From Bacteroidales bacterium (GTDB lineage Bacteria > Bacteroidota > Bacteroidia > Bacteroidales > VadinHA17): 23,309 nt of DNA. Below are positions 7,467-14,205 of the stretch, in pieces (within the stretch, counting starts at the first letter, position 1; each line of letters starts with the position of its first letter). The stretch is from contig WFRO01000246.1 of NCBI GenBank assembly GCA_015486475.1, positions 1 to 23,309 on the forward strand. Direction: 5' to 3'. Made by a program: the position numbers and the translations under genes. The notes under the pieces are model-generated. The model saw only the letters and a program-made list of their open reading frames with translations, was not told the DNA's origin and made no database searches.

Positions 7467-7522
7467 AATAACTTTTAACTCTAGGCACTCCAAACTCTAG
7501 GCACTCCAAACTTCTTATTATG
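7467..7522 (+). repeat. 56-bp shared leader, copy 1, ending in the start ATG
   Basis: It contains a 16-bp direct repeat (CTAGGCACTCCAAACT twice in tandem) and runs to the ATG of the exonuclease/GIY-YIG gene. The same 56 bp, with three substitutions, precede the phosphohexomutase gene at 18355-18410. TAACTTTT, one base off TAnnTTTG, lies inside; a promoter role is possible but unproven. Confidence 0.88.
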
Positions 7523-8866
7523 TTTTCCGTGATCGACATAGAGACGACGGGGCTGAGCCCGGAGCGGGAGCGCATCACCGAGATCGCGGTGTACATCACC
7601 GACGGGCGGGAGATCGTGGAAGAGTTTACCACGCTCATCGATCCGGAAAAAACGATACCGGCGCACATCATCTCCCTCACGGGCATCACCAACGAGATGG
7701 TAGAGGGGGCGCCGAAGTTCTATGAGATCGCCCGCCGTCTGGTGGAGATGACCGAGGGCAGGATCTTCGTGGCCCACAATGCCCACTTCGACTATGGTTT
7801 TGTGCGGGAGGAATTCCGCCGGCTGGGGTATCGTTACCGCCGTGACCTGCTGGATACGGTGCGCGAGAGCCGTCGTCTGGTGCCGGGGCTGCCCTCCTAC
7901 AGCCTGGGTCCTCTCTGTGAGGCCCTGGATATACGCATAGAAGACCGCCACAGGGCGGCCGGCGATGCCCTGGCCACGGTCTATCTGCTGCATCGCCTGC
8001 TGGCGCTGAAGGAAGAGAAGAAGATATCCGACGGGAAGCTGACCCTGCCGGAGAACCTGCAGAAGCGTATCCGGCAGATCCCCGAAGAGCCGGGGGTCTA
8101 TTATTTCCACAACCATGCTGGTGGGATCATCTACATCGGCAAGAGCCGTAACCTCTACCGGCGTGTGATGTCCCATTTCTCGGGAGGTCGTACGCGACGG
8201 GAGCTGCAGATCATTCAGGAGACAGCCGATATCTCCTGGGAGGAGACCGGCAGCGAGCTGGTGGCCCTCCTGCTCGAGTCGGCGGAGATCAAACAACACC
8301 TGCCCGTGTACAACCGGGCGCAACGCCGCAAAGGACGGCAGGTGGGGATCTTCTCCCACCGCGACGAGAAAGGGTATATCCGTTTCAGTATCCAGACCAT
8401 CGGCGAAGGGGAGACGCCGCTGCAGAGCTTCGTCTCGGTGGAGCAGGCCCGGAACAAACTGTACCGTCTGAGGGAGAAATTCGACCTGTGCCAGAAGATG
8501 ACAGGTCTCTATGAGTCGCAGGGAGCCTGCTTTTACTACCAGATCGGCAGCTGTCGCGGCGCCTGTGTGGGTGAAGAGCCGCCGGCGGCTTACAACATGC
8601 GGGCCGGCAAGGCCCTGCGCTCGTTCGACTTCGACAGCGAGAACTTCTTCATCCTCGACCGGGGCCGCTCGGTGGAGGAGCGGGCGGTGATCAAGATCGA
8701 GCACGGTCTGCCCGCCGGATATGGCTACATCGATATCAACGATCATTTCTTCGGCACGGAGCCCCTACACGCCTGCATCCGTCCCCTGCCGCACTACCGC
8801 GAGATGAAACCCCTCATCGCCAACTATCTGAAAAGGAAGAAGGTGGAGAAGATCATAAGGTTTTAG
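7520..8866 (+). CDS. DnaQ-like 3'-5' exonuclease fused to UvrC-like GIY-YIG endonuclease
   Basis: A 448-residue fusion. Residues 1-165 are a DEDDh exonuclease: D6 and E8 in VIDIETTG, D91 in HNAHFDYGF, and H144 and D149 in HRAAGDA, so all five catalytic residues are present. Residues about 183-275 are a GIY-YIG nuclease: GVYYF, IIYIGKSRNLYRRV, and a Glu in SELVALLLESAEIKQHLPVYN, as in UvrC and Cho. A Cys-rich stretch with ACFYYQIGSCRGACVG (about 335-350) resembles the UvrC C-x(n)-C-x-x-x-C segment. The protein is cytoplasmic, and a repair or incision-plus-resection role is inferred from the domains. The ATG at 7520 is required for the VIDIETTG start and is the last codon of a repeated leader. 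Confidence 0.93.
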   Translation: MFSVIDIETTGLSPERERITEIAVYITDGREIVEEFTTLIDPEKTIPAHIISLTGITNEMVEGAPKFYEIARRLVEMTEGRIFVAHNAHFDYGFVREEFRRLGYRYRRDLLDTVRESRRLVPGLPSYSLGPLCEALDIRIEDRHRAAGDALATVYLLHRLLALKEEKKISDGKLTLPENLQKRIRQIPEEPGVYYFHNHAGGIIYIGKSRNLYRRVMSHFSGGRTRRELQIIQETADISWEETGSELVALLLESAEIKQHLPVYNRAQRRKGRQVGIFSHRDEKGYIRFSIQTIGEGETPLQSFVSVEQARNKLYRLREKFDLCQKMTGLYESQGACFYYQIGSCRGACVGEEPPAAYNMRAGKALRSFDFDSENFFILDRGRSVEERAVIKIEHGLPAGYGYIDINDHFFGTEPLHACIRPLPHYREMKPLIANYLKRKKVEKIIRF

Positions 8867-9086
8867 GAAGTTGAAAGTTAAAAGTGCCTAAAGTTGAAAG
8901 TTGTGGTGCTGGGTGCTCTGTCTTCGCCCTCCGGGCTATGGCGGACAAAGTGGGTGCTGGCTTCGCCCGCCAAAGTCCCGACAGGTCGGGACGAAGGTGG
9001 GGTGCTGGGTGGAACTGCTTGAATGTGTGAATGCGTGAATGATTGAAATGAAATAATTGATCTTGTGATCCTTTAATAACTGTTAC
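8867..9086. repeat. Repeat-filled gap of 220 bp between exonuclease fusion and lipoprotein gene
   Basis: No gene here. AGTTGAAA-type words start at the stop codon. AGTGCCTAAAGTT (8883-8895) is the inverse of AACTTTAGGCACT found in the leader copy at 18355. GTGCTGG words recur at about 8906, 8954 and 9003. A perfect hairpin GTCCCGAC-AG-GTCGGGAC lies at 8975-8992. Three TGAATG octamers lie at 9020-9043. An AT-rich stretch (about 9044-9086) leads to the lipoprotein ATG and presumably holds its promoter, but no box is clear. Confidence 0.8.
8975..8992. repeat. Perfect 8-bp-stem hairpin
   Basis: GTCCCGAC and GTCGGGAC are separated by AG. There is no T-tract after it, so it is not an obvious terminator; it resembles the other intergenic hairpins in this window. 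Confidence 0.85.
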
Positions 9087-11450
9087 ATGAAAGCATTATT
9101 CCGCCATTTGCAATATTTGTTCCCGGTATCATTGCTGTTTTTGTTTTTTACGGCGTTTATATTGCCGGGATGCACCGGCCATAAAAATGCGGGACAGCAG
9201 GATAAAACCATTGTATATGGAAAAGATACGATTCACGATATCCTGTACCCATACTTCCCGACACGAATGCATGCTTTTATCTGGCGTAACTGGGAATCCC
9301 TTTCCCTGGAACGTATGGCCAGGGTATTGAATACCCAGGTTGAAAATGTTCGCAAGGCAGGCCTTTCCATGGGACTTCCGGAACATCATGATCCGGATCC
9401 TGCGTTTGAAAAACGCGGGTATATATCACTGATCCGTCGTAACTGGAACCTGATCAGCTATGACCAGATGCTCACTTTATTGAACTGGAATGCAGAACAA
9501 CTCGACGAAAAGCTGAGAGATGACGATTTCCTCTGGGTAAAAACAGGGGGTATGAGACCGGCTTGCCCCCCGGTAGAATATGTACCTGCGACGCCTGCTA
9601 TAGAAAAACGTTGCGCTGAAATAAAGAAAGTAGTATGGGATAATTTTGGGGAAGAATTAAAAGATCCCGGGGAAAAACGTTTTGCTTTCATTGCCAGACT
9701 ATCCCGGCCTGATCCGGATTATCATCCTGCATCTTCTTCCAAAAAGGATGATGAGCCGCTCCGTTTTATTTATTCCTACTTTGCCCCGTTTGGTGACCCG
9801 TTACTGCATCCGGAACTTGATCCTTTTCCGGACGGGCTCCTTCAGCGCCTTGCCGAACAGGGGATCAACGGGGTCTGGCTCCACGTGGTACTGCATCAAC
9901 TGACGGCAAGTAAGATCTTTCCGGAATTGGGTGAAGGACGTGAGATCAGACTAAAGAACTTGCGCAAGCTGGCACAGCGAACGGAAAGATACGGGATCAA
10001 AATTTACCTTTATATGAATGAGCCAAGGGCCATGCCGTTGTCCTTTTTCAAAGGCCGTGAAGATCTGCTGGGGGTGCAGGAAGGATCTTTCGGAGCGATG
10101 TGTACCAGTGTGCCGCTCGTCCGGCAATGGCTGAAAGAATCGTTGACCGGGGTATTCAGGCAGGTTCCCGAACTTGGCGGAGTCTTTACGATCACCGCTT
10201 CCGAAAACCTGACCAACTGTTGGTCGCACCAAAATGGTAACCAATGCCCGCGCTGTTCCAGGAGATCGCCGGAGGACGTTATCGCGGAAGTGAACAAGAC
10301 CATTGCCGAGGGGGTCTGGGAAGGCAATCCCAAAGCCAGGGTGATCGTCTGGGACTGGGGATGGCCGGACGGTACGGCCTGGGGAAAAAACCGGTGGGCC
10401 GCGGGTATCCTGAAAAAGCTGCCTGAGGGCGTCTGTCACATGAGCGTCAGTGAGTGGAGCAAACCTGTCGAGCGGGGGGGTATAAAAACCACCGTTGGAG
10501 AATATTCCATTTCCGTTGTCGGTCCCGGACCCCGTGCGCTCCGGCTTTGGGATATTTCAAAAAAGAGAGGATTAAAAACTATTGCCAAGATCCAGGTCAA
10601 CAACAGTTGGGAACTTTCGGCTATCCCGTATCTTCCGGTCATGGATCTTATTGGTCAACATATAAAAAACCTGCAAAAAGTGAATGTTGACGGATTGATG
10701 CTTAGCTGGTCACTGGGAGGTTACCCTTCTCCAAATCTGGATCTTGTGAAATACATTCAGGATCACCCGCAGGAAGATCTTCATCAATCGCTGGAGCACA
10801 TAGCTGTCAAACGTTACGGAGCAAAGGCAGCGCCTGATGTGTTGAAAGCATGGGAAATATTCAGTTCGGCATTTACAGAGTTCCCTTACGGACTCGGCAT
10901 CTATACAGCTCCGATGCAGTATGGCCCGGCCAATCCCCTCTATCCGAAGCCGACGGGAAAAAGTGCTACCATGCTGGGTTTCCCTTTCGATGATCTGAAT
11001 AAATGGAAAGGTGTGTATCCGGAAGAAATACTGGCCGGCCAATTTGAAAAACTTGCGGATAAATGGGAAAAGGGTCTTCCTTATTTTAAAGCTGCTGCCG
11101 AAAAGACGGATAACCGGTCGCAAAAAACAAAAACTCTGGAAGATGCCCGTTTTGCCACCGTAGCATGGATGCATTTTCAAAGTGTGGCCAATCAGATCCG
11201 GTTCATTATGGCTCGCGACAGTTTGATCTCCGGCCCTCCGGATAAAAAATCAAAAGAAGCACTGAGAAAAGCTGTACAAAAGATCACAGAAAGTGAAAAA
11301 GAAATTGCAGTGCAGATGTACAGATCCAGCAAGGAAGATTCCAGGATAGGTTTTGAGGCCTCAAATCATTACTATTATTTTCCGCTCGATTTTGTGGAAA
11401 AAGTGATCAACTGTGAATATATTCTGGAACATCCAACGGGTTCAAATTAA
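9087..11450 (+). CDS. Exported lipoprotein with glycosidase-like TIM-barrel region
   Basis: A 787-residue protein. Residues 1-28 are a lipoprotein signal ending in the lipobox LPGC, so C29 would be lipidated. Residues 60-150 hold a duplicated helical motif (IWRNWESLSLERM... and IRRNWNLISYDQM...). Residues about 225-560 read like a TIM barrel: strands NGVWLHVVLH and GIKIYLYMNEPRA, then FTITASENLTNCWSH with E373, a possible H381/C387/C390 metal site (QCPRC), VIVWDWGWPDG, and later LMLSWSLGGYPSPN. The arrangement recalls GH20-like and DUF4838-type proteins, but I cannot assign a CAZy family or the catalytic acids. The C-terminal 200 residues are helical. The gene is more AT-rich than its neighbours and precedes a secreted hydrolase by 165 bases. 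A role in polysaccharide or glycoconjugate breakdown is inference. Confidence 0.72.
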   Translation: MKALFRHLQYLFPVSLLFLFFTAFILPGCTGHKNAGQQDKTIVYGKDTIHDILYPYFPTRMHAFIWRNWESLSLERMARVLNTQVENVRKAGLSMGLPEHHDPDPAFEKRGYISLIRRNWNLISYDQMLTLLNWNAEQLDEKLRDDDFLWVKTGGMRPACPPVEYVPATPAIEKRCAEIKKVVWDNFGEELKDPGEKRFAFIARLSRPDPDYHPASSSKKDDEPLRFIYSYFAPFGDPLLHPELDPFPDGLLQRLAEQGINGVWLHVVLHQLTASKIFPELGEGREIRLKNLRKLAQRTERYGIKIYLYMNEPRAMPLSFFKGREDLLGVQEGSFGAMCTSVPLVRQWLKESLTGVFRQVPELGGVFTITASENLTNCWSHQNGNQCPRCSRRSPEDVIAEVNKTIAEGVWEGNPKARVIVWDWGWPDGTAWGKNRWAAGILKKLPEGVCHMSVSEWSKPVERGGIKTTVGEYSISVVGPGPRALRLWDISKKRGLKTIAKIQVNNSWELSAIPYLPVMDLIGQHIKNLQKVNVDGLMLSWSLGGYPSPNLDLVKYIQDHPQEDLHQSLEHIAVKRYGAKAAPDVLKAWEIFSSAFTEFPYGLGIYTAPMQYGPANPLYPKPTGKSATMLGFPFDDLNKWKGVYPEEILAGQFEKLADKWEKGLPYFKAAAEKTDNRSQKTKTLEDARFATVAWMHFQSVANQIRFIMARDSLISGPPDKKSKEALRKAVQKITESEKEIAVQMYRSSKEDSRIGFEASNHYYYFPLDFVEKVINCEYILEHPTGSN

Positions 11451-11615
11451 TAATAACCCGAATATGATCCTGCGATCACATCCTGTTTCCCCTGTCACTG
11501 GCAGTTAACAATTACGGGTATTCTACAATGTTGATTTTTAAGAATTGAATTTAAGGACATATTATTTTATCTTGAAAAAAATTAAACTTCGGTTTCACGC
11601 TTAAAATTATTTTAA

Positions 11616-13667
11616 ATGAAAACGCTTCCATATTTCTTTCTGTTCATCTTCCTGTCCCTTTTTTATCACCTCCAGGCTCAGCGTATTCCCATGCAATTGG
11701 GCCCGGATACGGATCAGGATAACAATATCCGTAATTATCTGATGCGCGAAGCTGCATTGATCACGGATCAATCGATGACCGGCATCCGCTCTCTGGAAGA
11801 CTGGGAAAAAATAAGACAGGATCACTACCGGAAACTCATAGAAATGCTCAGTCTGGAGGATGTGCCTTTGGAAGGGAAGAGGCCTCCACTTAATGTAAAG
11901 ATCACCGGTACTGTCAGGGAAAAAGGTTACCGCATCGAAAAACTTTATTACGAATCGCTTCCCGGCCTCTATGTGGTTGCCAATTTATACATTCCCGACC
12001 ACATTAAACATCCTACCGCAGCTATTCTTTATCAGTGTGGTCATTCACCAACGCAGAAAGTACATTATCAATCCCACCCGAGAAAATTTGCACAATTGGG
12101 GTTTGTCTGTCTGATCGTGGAAACCATCCAGTTTGGTGAAGTGCGGGGTGTACATCACGGGTGTTACTCCGAAGGGTGGTTTCAGTGGTATAGCAGGGGA
12201 TATACTCCGGCAGGGGTGGAAGTATGGAATGCTGTTCGCGGTATTGACTTGCTGGCAGCGCGGCCTGAAGTGGATCCGGAAAAGATTGGCGTAACAGGTA
12301 TTTCCGGCGGAGGGGCCATGAGCTGGTTTATTGCAGCTATCGATCCGCGCGTCAAAGCTGCAGCACCTGTGTGTGGCAACAGTACATTGAAATCTCACAT
12401 TCTTACCCGGACCATTGACGGACACTGCGATTGCATGTTCCCCATCAATACATACCGTTTTGATATGCAGGACATCGGAGCCCTGATCGCACCGCGACCC
12501 CTGCTCATCGCCCAGGCCGACAGGGACGGATTGAACACTATAGAGTCGTCGAGAGAAGTGTTTTACGATCTGAAGGATCTCTATAAACTTTACAATGCCG
12601 GAGAAAAGATCACGATGATAGAAACGCCGGGAGGGCATTCCTATCATCCCACATCCAGGGAAGCTATCTTTTCATTCTTTTTTAAATATCTGATGGGTAA
12701 AGATGTGGCGCCCGAAAAAGCCGGTGATGTGGATGAATTGCCGGAACATCAGTTATCTGAAGAAAAGCTGAAAGTATATGTTAACGGTCCTCCCGCCGGC
12801 GATCGCACGACTACCATTCAGGATTCTTTTGTAAAACTGGCTGTTCGACCTGATATTTCCGGAGAAAGTGCTCTGGCCGTACACAAAGATTCCGTGATCC
12901 GTTTTCTGAAGAGGGAAACATTCGGGGCTTTTCCCGGGCATCCAATGCCTATGGAACCTCATCATGTTTACCGGACCGACGATGGTGCACGGTTTGGAAC
13001 GGATACTTACAGTTTCATTTCCGAAAAAGGGTGGCGGCTGAAAGTGAAGATCCACTGGAACCAGGACCCCTCCCAAAAGCATCCATTGATGATCGTGTTG
13101 AGAAGCCCGGGAGAAGAGCGGTGGGCATCGGAAAGTTTTATCAGCGAGCTGGATAAAAAGTGGAACATTGCTTATTTTGAAACCCGCGGCGTCGGTGAAT
13201 ATGGCTGGGGGCCTGAGTTACAGTGGCATGTCCGCAGGGCTTCTGCCTGGATCGGCAGAACCATCGCTTCCATGGAGGTTTACGATGTACTGCGTTGTCT
13301 GGAATTTTGCCGGACCCTCGAGGGCGTTGATACCGGCAAAACAGGCATTGCCGCCAGAAATGATATGAGCGTAGTGGCTCTCTATGCTGCTTTACTCGAT
13401 GGCAATATACATACGCTGGTGATAAAAGATCCGCCTGCAACCCAGAATGCAGCATCCAGACCCGATGGTCGCGGACCAGCCATAGAAATGCTCAACTGCC
13501 TGAGGGTTACCGATCTGTGTGAGTTGCCTGCATTGATCGCCCCCACCAGAACCTTCCTGATCGGATCTATGCCTGATCCCTGGCATTGGTCTGAACATGT
13601 ATTGCAGTCTGCAGGGAAAAATAATCTGTTCAATGAGATCAACTCCATGGCGGAAGTCCATTTTTAA
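11616..13667 (+). CDS. Secreted double alpha/beta hydrolase, acetylxylan-esterase-like
   Basis: A 683-residue protein with a signal peptide (cleavage near residue 20-22, LQAQ). The first hydrolase domain (about 100-355) is complete: oxyanion region YQCGHS (139-144), nucleophile S230 in GVTGISGGGAM, acid D302 or D304 in IAQADRDG, and base H341 in TPGGHSYH. This order is that of the acetylxylan esterase/acyl-peptidase clan. The second half (about 400-670) repeats the fold, but where the nucleophile elbow should be it reads KTGIAARNDMS, with N582 in place of serine, so it is probably non-catalytic. Substrate is unknown; a periplasmic carbohydrate esterase is the likeliest role beside the glycosidase-like lipoprotein. 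TATCTTGA at about 11569 is one base off a -7 box. The gene shares the AT-rich composition of its upstream neighbour. Confidence 0.82.
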   Translation: MKTLPYFFLFIFLSLFYHLQAQRIPMQLGPDTDQDNNIRNYLMREAALITDQSMTGIRSLEDWEKIRQDHYRKLIEMLSLEDVPLEGKRPPLNVKITGTVREKGYRIEKLYYESLPGLYVVANLYIPDHIKHPTAAILYQCGHSPTQKVHYQSHPRKFAQLGFVCLIVETIQFGEVRGVHHGCYSEGWFQWYSRGYTPAGVEVWNAVRGIDLLAARPEVDPEKIGVTGISGGGAMSWFIAAIDPRVKAAAPVCGNSTLKSHILTRTIDGHCDCMFPINTYRFDMQDIGALIAPRPLLIAQADRDGLNTIESSREVFYDLKDLYKLYNAGEKITMIETPGGHSYHPTSREAIFSFFFKYLMGKDVAPEKAGDVDELPEHQLSEEKLKVYVNGPPAGDRTTTIQDSFVKLAVRPDISGESALAVHKDSVIRFLKRETFGAFPGHPMPMEPHHVYRTDDGARFGTDTYSFISEKGWRLKVKIHWNQDPSQKHPLMIVLRSPGEERWASESFISELDKKWNIAYFETRGVGEYGWGPELQWHVRRASAWIGRTIASMEVYDVLRCLEFCRTLEGVDTGKTGIAARNDMSVVALYAALLDGNIHTLVIKDPPATQNAASRPDGRGPAIEMLNCLRVTDLCELPALIAPTRTFLIGSMPDPWHWSEHVLQSAGKNNLFNEINSMAEVHF

Positions 13668-13743
13668 CCCAATCCGGTGTTTGGTGTTCGACGTTCCTGC
13701 CTACCGCAGGTCCTTCTTCAACCCCGTCCTTGCCCGCCGTAGT

Positions 13744-13821
13744 CCCCGGTCCCTGAGTGATTGCGTCTTTGGCCACTGAAGGCTTGCCGAAGGAGGCAGC
13801 AATCGTACCGAAGGGCCGGGG
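13744..13821. repeat. Long imperfect inverted repeat
   Basis: The left arm 13744-13764 (CCCCGGTCCCT...GATTGC) pairs with the right arm 13799-13821 (GCAATC...AGGGCCGGGG) with small gaps, around a loop of about 34 bases. It resembles the dispersed GTCCCTGAG-type intergenic repeats of several phyla; that comparison is from memory. Confidence 0.65.
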
Positions 13822-13848
13822 CGAAGGCGAGGCGGGGTCGACGCTTTC

Positions 13849-13928
13849 GCCCTTACAGGGCTATGGAATTATTTACCCCATGATGATCGGGCTGTGCCCG
13901 ATCCTGGTTGCTTACGCCCCTTCGGGGC
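13849..13928. repeat. Cluster of three short hairpins
   Basis: GCCC-TTACA-GGGC (13849-13861), GATCGGGC-TGT-GCCCGATC (13885-13903, a perfect 8-bp stem) and GCCCC-TTC-GGGGC (13916-13928) are spaced 12 to 23 bases apart. None has the T-tract of a classical terminator immediately after it, though the third is followed by CTTTTCC. Confidence 0.8.
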
Positions 13929-13963
13929 TTTTCCGTAAAGGCATGTCGTTAAGGGCATCTCCC

Positions 13964-13991
13964 CCAGCACCTTGCACCCAGCACCCAGCAT
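13964..13991. repeat. Heptamer array CCAGCAC, four copies
   Basis: CCAGCAC, CTTGCAC, CCAGCAC, CCAGCAT. The reverse complement, GTGCTGG, is the word scattered through the 8867-9086 gap and it opens the tract at 17979. Confidence 0.85.
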
Positions 13992-14055
13992 CTCTTTCCA
14001 CTTTTCCCACTTTTCGACTTTTTGACCTTTTGACTTTTCGACCTTCTGCCTTTTG

Positions 14056-14099
14056 CCTTTTGCCTTTCCTCGTCCGACGTAGCCTTGGCGAAGTCGGAT
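14056..14099 (-). repeat. 44-bp hairpin element, copy 2 (inverted)
   Basis: Reverse complement of the block at 6370-6413 with two differences. The hairpin arms are TCCGAC (14073-14078) and GTCGGA (14093-14098). As at copy 1, GGCAAAA-type heptamers flank the block, although on its other side relative to the element's orientation. Confidence 0.85.
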
Positions 14100-14205
14100 T
14101 ACTTTAGCCTTGATTCTGCCTTTCTGTCAGTCCTCTCTCCCTGGCACAGCATTTGCCCCGGGGCGGGAGAAGAATTGAATGATAACCTGAAAATATTATA
14201 CGACT

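Larger units (their letters stand above)
13668..14205. repeat. 538-bp gene-free, hairpin- and repeat-rich spacer before htpG
   Basis: Open frames here (for example 13757-14107) are made of repeat words and are not genes. The contents in order: hairpin CCTGC/GCAGG (13696-13710), a long imperfect inverted repeat (13744-13821), three hairpins in a row (13849-13928), CCAGCAC heptamers (13964-13991), degenerate CACTTTTC/GACTTTT words (about 13998-14046), GCCTTTT heptamers (about 14046-14067), the inverted 44-bp hairpin element (14056-14099), and a short leader to htpG. No CIRCE-type inverted repeat is present. Confidence 0.85.

Noticed and set aside
7477..7512. Tandem 16-bp repeats considered as a CRISPR remnant
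   Set aside because: Only two units, directly abutting with no spacers, and no cas genes nearby.
8975..8992. Hairpin considered as terminator of the exonuclease fusion gene
   Set aside because: It lies over 100 bases past the stop and lacks a following T-tract.
13757..14107. Open frame of 116 codons in the spacer before htpG
   Set aside because: It is built from hairpins and heptamer words, has no family features, and ends inside the dispersed hairpin element.
14100..14205. CIRCE or other heat-shock operator upstream of htpG
   Set aside because: No TTAGCACTC-N9-GAGTGCTAA-like inverted repeat is present in the leader.
13668..14205. Degraded insertion sequence in the htpG upstream spacer
   Set aside because: Inverted repeats are present, but no transposase-like coding remnant or target-site duplication could be recognised.
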